A stretch of 64,000 nucleotides of DNA from JAFLCM01 sp046154665. Its GTDB lineage: Bacteria > Planctomycetota > Phycisphaerae > Phycisphaerales > UBA1924. The notes under the pieces are model-generated. The model searched no databases. It was not told the origin of the DNA and saw only the letters and a list, made by a program, of their open reading frames with translations. The translations under genes were made by a program, and so were the position numbers. The stretch's first letter is position 1, and each line of letters opens with the position of its first letter. The DNA is taken from the NCBI GenBank assembly GCA_046154665.1, contig JBJXFG010000032.1:33846-97845 (forward strand), read 5' to 3'. Of this stretch, positions 27,016 to 36,621 are shown in pieces.

Positions 27016-27660
27016 TCAGCCGCGGGTCAGTTCGACGGTCATCGCCTTGTATTCCTTGCCCGTCTTAGGGTCGGGGCAATACATCTCGAGGGTCATCGAG
27101 TTGGCGGAGTTGAAACTCTGGACCTCGCGCATGGTCATCGGCTTCTTGCTGATCGGGCAGTTACCGCTGTAGGTCCAGGTCATCGACGATCCGTCGGAGG
27201 CCATCGCGCCGGTGCCGGTCATCATGCTGGTACACATGTTCGAGACCCAGACGGTCACGAACTTCTTGGCGGTGTTGTCGTAGCCGTGCAGGCCCATGCC
27301 TTTCATCATGCCCATGCCGGGCATCTCCGTCGAGAAGTCGACCTGCGTGAAGCGCCCGTCCATGGACGAGGACACCACGGAGGTGCAGTCGCTCACCATC
27401 GGATCGGCGTCCGGCGCCATCACGTGCGTGCTCGTGCCCTTCCAGGTGCCGATGGATTTGGCGAGGAAGGCGTGCTGCTCGCCGGGGGTGCCCGCGGCCA
27501 TGCACGCCTGCATGTCTTCGGGCGTCCAACCTTTGGGCAGCTTCATCTCGGGGGTGCCCGCGGACTTTGAGTCCGCGCCCGCGTTGGCGAACGAGCCGAC
27601 CAGCGCTCCGACGCTGGCGCACAGCACACAGATCGGAACGAGCAGATTCTTGCGATTCAT
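27016..27660 (-). CDS. DUF1579 domain secreted protein
   Basis: 214 residues. Signal peptide MNRKNLLVPICVLCASVGALVGSFANA. The mature part has WTPEDMQACMAAGTPGEQHAFLAKSIGTWKGTSTHV, the DUF1579 opening (G-W-x-G), then DGRFTQVDFST, MGMMKGMGLHGYDNTAKKFVTVWVSN, and C-terminal strands. The family forms a lipocalin-like beta barrel of unknown function. A methionine-rich MPGMGMMKGMG loop is notable and might bind a soft metal, but this is speculation. Confidence 0.85.
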   Translation of the reverse strand: MNRKNLLVPICVLCASVGALVGSFANAGADSKSAGTPEMKLPKGWTPEDMQACMAAGTPGEQHAFLAKSIGTWKGTSTHVMAPDADPMVSDCTSVVSSSMDGRFTQVDFSTEMPGMGMMKGMGLHGYDNTAKKFVTVWVSNMCTSMMTGTGAMASDGSSMTWTYSGNCPISKKPMTMREVQSFNSANSMTLEMYCPDPKTGKEYKAMTVELTRG

Positions 27661-27716
27661 CGTGGTATCTCCAGGGGTTGTGAGACGAAAACAAGACGTG
27701 ATCCGATCAGGCCGTC

Positions 27717-28163
27717 TTAGCGCCCCTCGGCGATCTCACGCACGCGCGTCAAGCCGTATTCCCAACCGTGCGCGGCACCTTCAAGATGCTCGGTGGTGAT
27801 CAGCCCGATCGCTCGATGCGCGAGCGCGAGGGTCGTTCCGCGCGCACTCGGCGTCAATCGATACTGCACATGCGACACCGCCGGATACGACATGAACATG
27901 GGGCCGCAGAGTTCCAGAAGTGTGGGCGGCTTGATCACCTGCACATGGGCCCACAGGTGCCCCCTGCCGGCGCCGAGATCGCGGTACCAGCGGCCGCCTG
28001 GCCACGCTTCGAGCTTGAGGTTCAACGAACTCCCGTCGGGCATGACACTGCCCGGGCCCAACTCTTCGAGCACCGCCGCGAACGTCGCTTCGATGGACGC
28101 GTTCACTTCCATCGTCTTCTGGTAGTTCATCGTGCGCAGGTCGTCGGCGGCGGTCGTGGTCAT
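27717..28163 (-). CDS. SRPBCC/START-like domain protein in operon with ArsR
   Basis: 148 residues from the ATG at 28163, which overlaps the ArsR stop (ATGA) and is preceded by GAGGAG. The pattern MEVNASIEATFAAVLEELGP, KLEAWPGGRWYRDL, GHLWAHVQVIKPPTLLELCGPM is that of SRPBCC (AHSA1-like) proteins with a hydrophobic ligand cavity. Pairs of ArsR regulators with SRPBCC proteins are common, but their ligands are mostly unknown. The translational coupling suggests the two act together. Confidence 0.85.
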   Translation of the reverse strand: MTTTAADDLRTMNYQKTMEVNASIEATFAAVLEELGPGSVMPDGSSLNLKLEAWPGGRWYRDLGAGRGHLWAHVQVIKPPTLLELCGPMFMSYPAVSHVQYRLTPSARGTTLALAHRAIGLITTEHLEGAAHGWEYGLTRVREIAEGR

Positions 28164-28495
28164 GGCTGCTGCTCCTCGCGCTCGGCGCGCTGCTTGATGC
28201 GGTCCAACTGGTGTGTCCAGAACCTCTCGAACTCGGCGACCCAATCGTGAACCGGCTTGAGGTTTTCAGCCTTCAGCCGGTACACGCGCTGCCTCCCCAC
28301 GCGGCTGACCCCCACCAAACCGACGCGGCGCAGTACCGCGAGGTGCTTTGACACCGTCGGCTGTGGCAACCCCAGGTCCGCCATCAGCGCCCCCACCGGC
28401 ATCGCCCCCACCGCCGCGAGCCGACCGATGATCTGGCGCCTTCGGCCCTCGCCCACGGCGTTGAAGACATCCGAAGTGGTGGTTGCTCTCGGCAC
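28160..28495 (-). CDS. ArsR-family transcriptional regulator
   Basis: 111 residues. Winged helix: LADLG-type recognition (LMADLGLPQPTVSKHLAVLRRVGLV) and wing VSRVGRQRVYRL. The N-terminal helix DVFNAVGEGRRRQIIGRLA is typical. No CxC metal site of the arsenic sensors is visible, so it probably senses a different signal, as ArsR proteins paired with SRPBCC usually do. A consensus-like promoter and a dyad lie directly upstream, so it likely represses its own operon. Confidence 0.9.
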   Translation of the reverse strand: MPRATTTSDVFNAVGEGRRRQIIGRLAAVGAMPVGALMADLGLPQPTVSKHLAVLRRVGLVGVSRVGRQRVYRLKAENLKPVHDWVAEFERFWTHQLDRIKQRAEREEQQP

Positions 28496-28501
28496 GTCTC
28501 A

Positions 28502-28529
28502 AATATATTCCTATACAGGCATATGTCAA
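28502..28529 (-). promoter_or_regulatory. Sigma70-like promoter with embedded dyad for arsR; likely leaderless
   Basis: On the minus strand TTGACA (28529-28524) is followed by 16 bases and TATATT (28507-28502), a near-consensus pair in an otherwise GC-rich genome. The dyad ATATGCC..GGAATAT (28524-28505) sits between the boxes and is a plausible operator. The -10 ends 6 bases before the ATG at 28495, so transcription would begin at about the start codon itself. Confidence 0.65.
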
Positions 28530-28628
28530 GCCAGGCTCTGCGAGAAACCTGAAAATCCTTGCCGCCGCGCGTGACCCCAGCGATTTCCTCTCGCCGGTAG
28601 AGTCAGACCGCCCGGAGCGCGGTCCGCG

Positions 28629-31520
<2,892 letters not shown>

Positions 31521-31570
31521 CGGGACATCAAACATTGTGTGAATCGCATCCAAACATCCGCCGAAAGCCG

Positions 31571-31598
31571 TTGACTTTCGGGTTGCATCTTGTACGGT
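31571..31598 (+). promoter_or_regulatory. Possible promoter of the beta-repeat secreted protein
   Basis: TTGACT (31571-31576), 16 bases, then TACGGT (31593-31598), 88 bases before the ATG at 31687. The -35 overlaps one arm of a small hairpin (CGAAAG..CTTTCG). The -10 match is weak. Confidence 0.3.
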
Positions 31599-31686
31599 AA
31601 ATGAGGGCGAACACGCGGCCGGGCCCTGTGGGCCCCGCTCACGCCGCGCATCGCAAGAGGGATTACGAGAGAGGCACGGTGACCAC

Positions 31687-34185
31687 ATGACGAGTCGTAC
31701 CAAGTCTGATCGCGCTCACGCGACGGCGAAACGGGTCTGCACGATTGCGGGGCTGCTCGGTGCCTGCGGCGCGGCGGCATCGTCCGCGCACGGCGCGGTG
31801 GTGAACTCGCAGTGGATCAACACCACGCCGCTGCCCACCGACACCTGGGGCGTCGCGGCCAACTGGAGCCCGGCGGTCGTGCCGGACAACGGCGTCGACA
31901 CCTACAACGTGTTCATCGACCTGCCCGGCAGCTACGCCGTGGTGCTCGATCAGAACCGCACCATCACCAACCTCGAACTCACCGGCACGGGCGCGAGGCT
32001 CGAGCTGTTCGACGGCACCAGCAACTTGCTCACGGTTCTTGGCAACTACACCCAGGGCGAGGGCACCGACCTCTTCGGCGATTTCGCCGGCGCCTCGGCC
32101 CAATCGAGCATGGTCGTCAACGGCGACACGCTGATCGAGGGTGGCGACATCAGGCGCCTCAACCTGTTCCAGGCCGACGGCGGCCTGCATCTCTCCGCCG
32201 CCAGCAAGCCCATCGGCATCGGCGACGCCAGCCTGGTTCACAACGGAACCACCGGCCAGTGGTCGGGCGGATCGGACCTGCGGATCGACTCGGGCGGTTC
32301 GCTCACCCTCGGCGCGGCCAGCGTTTTCACCATCAACGCCACCGGCAACATCACCCAGAGCGCCGGGGGCAACGGGGCGGCATCGATCACCAACAACGGG
32401 CAGCTCATCAAGGCCTCGGCTGGCACCGTCGCGATCGCCGACAGCGATATCGCACTGAACAACGTGCTGGGCGCGACGGTGAACGTGCAGAACGGCACGC
32501 TGGCCACCGACGGGCAGTTCACCAACTCCGGCACGCTGCGCGTGTCGAACGCCGCCGCCACGTTTGATGTGACCGGAGCGGGGCAGTTCACCAACTTCAC
32601 GGGCAACACGCTCAGCGGCGGCACGCTCGACCTCACGGGCACGCTGAAGTTCAACGGCGCCGACGTCGTCAACCTCGCCTCGAACGTCACGCTCGACGGC
32701 ACCGGAGGAAAGATCGTCGATCAATCCGACCAGGACGCTCTGCGCAACACCAGCGACATCGACAGCGGCGGCAAGCTGCTCCTCCGCAACGGCGCGGCGT
32801 TCACCATCGGCGCCAGCGTCACCCAGCTCGACGTCAACTCGGGCGGCGAGTTCGATGTCGGCGTGGGCTCAAAGCTGACCGTGCCCGCCGGAAAGACCTT
32901 CAGAGCCAACACCGGCTCGACCTTCGCCAACATCGCCGCCACCACCACCGGCGGCGAGATCGTGGTGAACGGCACCGTCCAGACCGGCACCGCCTCAATC
33001 ACCACTATCGGATCGAAGCTCACGCTCGACGGCGACGCCGCCGCGATCACCAATCTCTCCAATGTGAACGCCATCGGCGGCATCTCCACGGTCAGCTCGA
33101 CCGGCGCACTTTCGATCGTCAACCGGTCCAGCTTCGCGGTGCCGTTCGAGACCAATGCCGCAGTCTTCAACGTCCAGACCGGCGGCCACATCACCGTGGG
33201 ATCAAACGTCTCGTTCGACATCCCCACCGGCACCCTCGGCAACCTCGCCAGCGCCACGCTCGATCTCGGCCGCTTCACCCTTCAGGGCCGCATCCGCGCC
33301 AATCTCCCCGCCCCCGGCTCCATCCCCGCCCTCACCCTGAACAACACCACCACGCTCGACGGCGTCGGCTCCTCCATCTTCGACATCAACTCCGGCTTCG
33401 ACCTCTTCTCAAGACTCAGCGTCATCGACACCGGCGGCGACCTCTCACTCCTCAACGGCCGAGCCCTTGCCCTCACCCAGCCGCTCACCGTCCGAGGCAG
33501 GCTGTTCATCGGCAACACCGCCGCGCCCAGGCCCGGACGCGGCGAAGATGGCACCATCCGCGGCGCGGGCACGCAGGAAATCCTGCAGATCGAGGGCGAC
33601 GTCACGCAAGAGCGCGGCTTCACCGCCTTTGACACCGGTCGGCTCCGCATCGTCGGCTCTGCCAACGCGTTCAAGGTGCTCGCCGGCGGCATCGGCGGCA
33701 CCGGCACCATCGAAGGCAACACCTGGCTCGGCGCCCCGCCCGTCACTGGCGACACCGCCTTCATCGCCCCCGGCGACGAAGGACCGTGCAACTTCGGCAC
33801 CATCGACATCACCGGCAACCTTCGCCTCCGCCAAGCATCGGGCCTCAAGTTCGATCTCGGCACCGACATGGGATCAACGGTCGCCGACGAGCTCGACGTG
33901 CTGGGCGTCACGACCATCGACCCCGGCGTCGTGCCGTTCATCGAGTTCCACCTCTGCGACAGCTTCGTCCCAACCCTCGGCCAGATCATCCCCATCGCCA
34001 ACCTGAACATGGCCTCGGCGATCTTCTTTTCGTTCAGCGGGCTGAGCCACCCCAACGGCATCACCATCACGCCGATGTGGTCCAGCGGCGACCTGTCGGT
34101 GATCGTGACCAGCATCCCCGGGCCCGCGCCCGCGGCGCTCGGCCTGACGGCGCTGCTCGCCTCGCTGCGCCGTCGGCGGGATTGA
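31687..34185 (+). CDS. Large secreted beta-repeat protein with sorting tail
   Basis: 832 residues. The N-terminus is a long twin-basic type signal (TKSDRAHATAKRVCTIAGLLGACGAAASSAHG). Then follow many short beta-strand turns such as GNYTQGEGTDLFGDF, TNSGTLRVSNAAATFDVTG and GTLDLTGTLKFNGAD, typical of a right-handed beta-helix as in autotransporter-like or dystroglycan-like surface proteins. The tail is PGPAPAALGLTALLASLRRRRD, a proline motif, hydrophobic helix and arginine cluster, as in the protein at 7315. An adhesive or matrix role is inferred; no enzymatic motif is seen. It is preceded by a kinase gene with no evident link. Confidence 0.82.
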   Translation: MTSRTKSDRAHATAKRVCTIAGLLGACGAAASSAHGAVVNSQWINTTPLPTDTWGVAANWSPAVVPDNGVDTYNVFIDLPGSYAVVLDQNRTITNLELTGTGARLELFDGTSNLLTVLGNYTQGEGTDLFGDFAGASAQSSMVVNGDTLIEGGDIRRLNLFQADGGLHLSAASKPIGIGDASLVHNGTTGQWSGGSDLRIDSGGSLTLGAASVFTINATGNITQSAGGNGAASITNNGQLIKASAGTVAIADSDIALNNVLGATVNVQNGTLATDGQFTNSGTLRVSNAAATFDVTGAGQFTNFTGNTLSGGTLDLTGTLKFNGADVVNLASNVTLDGTGGKIVDQSDQDALRNTSDIDSGGKLLLRNGAAFTIGASVTQLDVNSGGEFDVGVGSKLTVPAGKTFRANTGSTFANIAATTTGGEIVVNGTVQTGTASITTIGSKLTLDGDAAAITNLSNVNAIGGISTVSSTGALSIVNRSSFAVPFETNAAVFNVQTGGHITVGSNVSFDIPTGTLGNLASATLDLGRFTLQGRIRANLPAPGSIPALTLNNTTTLDGVGSSIFDINSGFDLFSRLSVIDTGGDLSLLNGRALALTQPLTVRGRLFIGNTAAPRPGRGEDGTIRGAGTQEILQIEGDVTQERGFTAFDTGRLRIVGSANAFKVLAGGIGGTGTIEGNTWLGAPPVTGDTAFIAPGDEGPCNFGTIDITGNLRLRQASGLKFDLGTDMGSTVADELDVLGVTTIDPGVVPFIEFHLCDSFVPTLGQIIPIANLNMASAIFFSFSGLSHPNGITITPMWSSGDLSVIVTSIPGPAPAALGLTALLASLRRRRD

Positions 34186-34282
34186 AGTCGAGAGGAGCGA
34201 GCGCAGGGCGGCCGCGGCACCGCGCACCCCGATCATCATCGAGGTCCGCGGGCACGTTTCGTCTTGCAGCTGTGAAGAAAAG

Positions 34283-34356
34283 TGGGCGCTACTGGACTCG
34301 AACCAGTGACCTCTGCCGTGTGAAGACAGCGCTCTAGCCAGCTGAGCTAAGCGCCC
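34283..34356 (-). tRNA. tRNA-Val (CAC)
   Basis: Complete cloverleaf read on the minus strand: acceptor GGGCGCT/AGCGCCC, D arm TAGCTCAGCTGGCTAGAGC, anticodon stem CTGTC/GGCAG with loop TTCACAC (anticodon CAC), and T arm ACTGG TTCGAGT CCAGT. No encoded CCA. It sits 98 bases after the beta-repeat gene, antisense to it. Confidence 0.95.
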
Positions 34357-34477
34357 ATTGATTGCCCGGGTGAGGAGCCTTCCGGGCGAGATGAAGAGTA
34401 TACCCGCTGAGGGTCTGCTCGGCCATGCCGACTCTCGTGAGACACTTGGCGGCGAGGTGCCCCGCGTTTTGGCTCCG

Positions 34478-34990
34478 TCATGAGCCCGCGGCTCGGATGC
34501 TCTTGACGACCAGCCGCTTGATCTTCCCACGCTCGACGAGTTGGCGCTCGACGATTTCGCCGGTGACGGTGACTCGCTTGCCGTCGAGGGCTTCGAGATC
34601 GCGGGCGAGCGCGGCGGCTTCGAGTACGATGGAGCCGCCTTCGATCTCGGCGCACTTGGTGAGGGCCCAGCCGGTGGTTTCGCCGCCGATGGCCATGAGG
34701 CCGCCGCGGAGGGTGCCGGTGTATTGGTTGGTGGGCATGTCGGGTTTGGGATCGGGGGTTGGGGCGGGTGGCGTGGGCGTCGGCGTCTGCGTCTGCGGAG
34801 CCGTTGCCGGCGGCGGCGCTTGCTCCGTGGCGTCCTTCGTTGACGACACGCGCCGGTCTTCACAGCCCAGCATGAGGAGAGCGACGAGCACGATCGCCGC
34901 GGCGAAGCGCGCAGCGTCCGAACCCTGCGCGCGAGCACAGGGCCACCCCCTTGAGCTCCAATCGTGTTCGTGCTCGCTTGTGTTCGGCAT
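34478..34990 (-). CDS. Lipoprotein with C-terminal OB-like strand pattern
   Basis: 170 residues. A lipobox LMLGC follows a hydrophobic stretch at about 30-42. A P/T-rich linker is followed by a compact domain (about 95-165) with RVTVTGEIVERQLVERGKIKRLVVKSI, the strand pattern of a small OB-like fold seen in planctomycete lipoproteins. The N-terminal 24 residues before the hydrophobic stretch include a shared repeat (34917-34950), giving an unusually long n-region. The later in-frame starts are too short to act as a signal, so 34990 is preferred. Function unknown. Confidence 0.65.
   Translation of the reverse strand: MPNTSEHEHDWSSRGWPCARAQGSDAARFAAAIVLVALLMLGCEDRRVSSTKDATEQAPPPATAPQTQTPTPTPPAPTPDPKPDMPTNQYTGTLRGGLMAIGGETTGWALTKCAEIEGGSIVLEAAALARDLEALDGKRVTVTGEIVERQLVERGKIKRLVVKSIRAAGS
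34917..34950. repeat. Shared repeat (family G), copy 2, in the 5' end of the lipoprotein gene
   Basis: The reverse complement reads TGGCCCTGTGCTCGCGCGCA followed by GGGTTCGG, matching 20299-20327 at about 25 of 27 positions. Confidence 0.6.
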
Positions 34991-35068
34991 TCGCGCCTCG
35001 TTGCTTGGCCCCTGCTCGCACGCGGGGCCCGGATAGTCCTTCTGGCCCGCGACCCACTGTCGCCGCGC

Positions 35069-36076
35069 TCACGCCTCCGCGAAGTCATACGCCGCCATGT
35101 AGCACCCGCGTTTCAGCCTTGCCCACTGCATGAGGATATCGTTGGTCAGCGTCGAGGCACCGAAGCGGAAGAAATCCGGCGTCAGCCAGTCGTCGCCGAC
35201 GGTTTCCTTGACCATCACGAGGTAGTGCAGAGCCTGCTTGGCGGTGCGGATGCCGCCCGCCGGTTTGACGCCAATGCGCACCCCGGTGCGGAGGTAGTGG
35301 TCGCGCACGGCCTCGAGCATCACCAGCGTGACGCCCATCGTGGCGGCAGGCTGCACCTTGCCGGTGCTGGTCTTGATGAAATCGCCGTCGGTGAGCCCAG
35401 CCTGGATCGACAGGTCGGAAGCGAGGCGCACGAGGTCGTAGGTCTCGAGTTCGCCGGTTTCGAGGATGACTTTGAGGTGGGCACGCCGATTCGACGAAGA
35501 GCCGTCGGCAGGGAGAGCCGACCTGCCAGGTACGTCGGCTCTCCGAGCCGACGCTTTGGTGCCCCCGCTCGCGTCGCCACCGACGACCGTCGTCACGCAC
35601 ACCCGCTTCACTTCGGCGATCTCGCGCTGCATCTCATCGTGACCGCCGGCGAGAAACGTGCCGCGGGCGATCACCATGTCGATCTCGTCCGCCCCGGCGA
35701 GGATCGCCCGGCGCGTGTCCTCGAGCCGCACCTCGAGCGGGAACTGCCCGCTCGGAAACCCCGTGGCGACGCTCGCGATGTGGACGCCGGTGCCTTCGAG
35801 CGCCGCGGCGGCGGTCGAGACCATCGCCGGATACACGCACACCGCCGCCACCGAGGGCAGGGAGGAATCGTTGACATCCGGGGCAACGGCCTTGCGGCAC
35901 AGGCTTCGGACTTTCTCCGCCGAGTCTTTGCCTTCGAGCGTGGTCAGGTCGAGCATCGACAAGGCCAAGCGCAGGCCGGCCTCTTTGGCGTCGTTCTTGA
36001 TGGAGCGCCGCGTAAACGATGCCGCGCGTGCATCGGCCATCACGCGATCTACGGTGGGAGAGACCATGTGGAACAA
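35069..36076 (-). CDS. deoC: Deoxyribose-phosphate aldolase with an in-frame palindrome insertion
   Basis: 335 residues. DeoC motifs: ATGFPSGQFPLEVRLEDTRRAI, ADEIDMVIARG, LKVILETGEL, FIKTSTGKV (Schiff-base Lys) and KPAGGIRTAKQAL (second Lys). It cleaves deoxyribose 5-phosphate to acetaldehyde and glyceraldehyde 3-phosphate. Between EVKRVC and HLKVILETGEL, where most homologues have a short loop, the protein carries about 33 extra residues (GGDASGGTKASARRADVPGR...) centred on palindromes at 35502-35553. The start ATG at 36076 gives the standard N-terminal extension of the bacterial long form. It is probably still active, since all catalytic motifs are intact. Confidence 0.93.
   Translation of the reverse strand: MFHMVSPTVDRVMADARAASFTRRSIKNDAKEAGLRLALSMLDLTTLEGKDSAEKVRSLCRKAVAPDVNDSSLPSVAAVCVYPAMVSTAAAALEGTGVHIASVATGFPSGQFPLEVRLEDTRRAILAGADEIDMVIARGTFLAGGHDEMQREIAEVKRVCVTTVVGGDASGGTKASARRADVPGRSALPADGSSSNRRAHLKVILETGELETYDLVRLASDLSIQAGLTDGDFIKTSTGKVQPAATMGVTLVMLEAVRDHYLRTGVRIGVKPAGGIRTAKQALHYLVMVKETVGDDWLTPDFFRFGASTLTNDILMQWARLKRGCYMAAYDFAEA
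35502..35553. repeat. Palindromic element (family B) inside deoC
   Basis: GTCGGCTCTCCGAGCCGAC (35533-35551) is a near-perfect palindrome, preceded by a degenerate second unit GTCGGCAGGGAGAGCCGAC (35504-35522). The same palindrome occurs three times in gltX (52136-52246). Confidence 0.9.
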
Positions 36077-36289
36077 TAGGGCGAAGAAAGGGAGTGTCGG
36101 ACGCCGCGACCGACGGCTCCGATTCCCAGGTTCCGACCGCGGTCCCGACTCCCGACAGCCGCTTCGCAGACTTGCTGCTTTGTGACTTGCTGCTGTTCAA
36201 CTCTGTCGGCGGCGCTCAGCCGCGATCGCCTGAACTCGCCCCGCCTTGCTTGGCCGTGGCCGCCCCCCTACACTCCAGCTCAACACCAA

Positions 36290-36363
36290 CGGGGTGTAGC
36301 GCAGTTTGGTAGCGCGTCTGGTTCGGGACCAGAAGGTCGCAGGTTCAAATCCTGTCACCCCGA
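36290..36363 (+). tRNA. tRNA-Pro (CGG)
   Basis: Acceptor CGGGGTG/CACCCCG, D arm GCGCAGTTTGGTAGCGC, anticodon stem TCTGG/CCAGA with loop TTCGGGA (anticodon CGG), and T arm GCAGG TTCAAAT CCTGT. The discriminator is A. No encoded CCA. A terminator follows 15 bases later. Confidence 0.95.
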
Positions 36364-36378
36364 TTGAGCAGGCTTGAC

Positions 36379-36405
36379 GGCCTCGGCAAGTGCCGGGGCC
36401 TTTTT
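36379..36405 (+). terminator. Terminator after tRNA-Pro
   Basis: GGCCTCGGCAAGTGCCGGGGCC forms a hairpin with one wobble, followed directly by TTTTT (36401-36405). Confidence 0.85.
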
Positions 36406-36621
36406 CGTTGTTGGCACAACTGATACCAGTCGATGATGTGGACGGACACAAGCAAAGCAACCCATGGGCGGTGAGTTCCGGGGCCGAGAGGAAAATGGAC
36501 ATCAGGACCCGTGCGAGCGATCATCGTCGGCGTGAACCCATCCACCAGCCGCAGTTGATGCGTGAGCCGTTGCCCGTGCTCAGTCAGCATCAGCAACTGG
36601 AGAGGGTTGATACACTTCGCT

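Noticed and set aside
31663..32724. 353-codon open frame antisense to the beta-repeat protein
   Set aside because: No start region features or motif; a shadow of the repeat gene.
36290..36363. tRNA-Pro as an integration site
   Set aside because: No integrase, no duplicated tRNA 3' end and no change of composition at the tRNA boundary.
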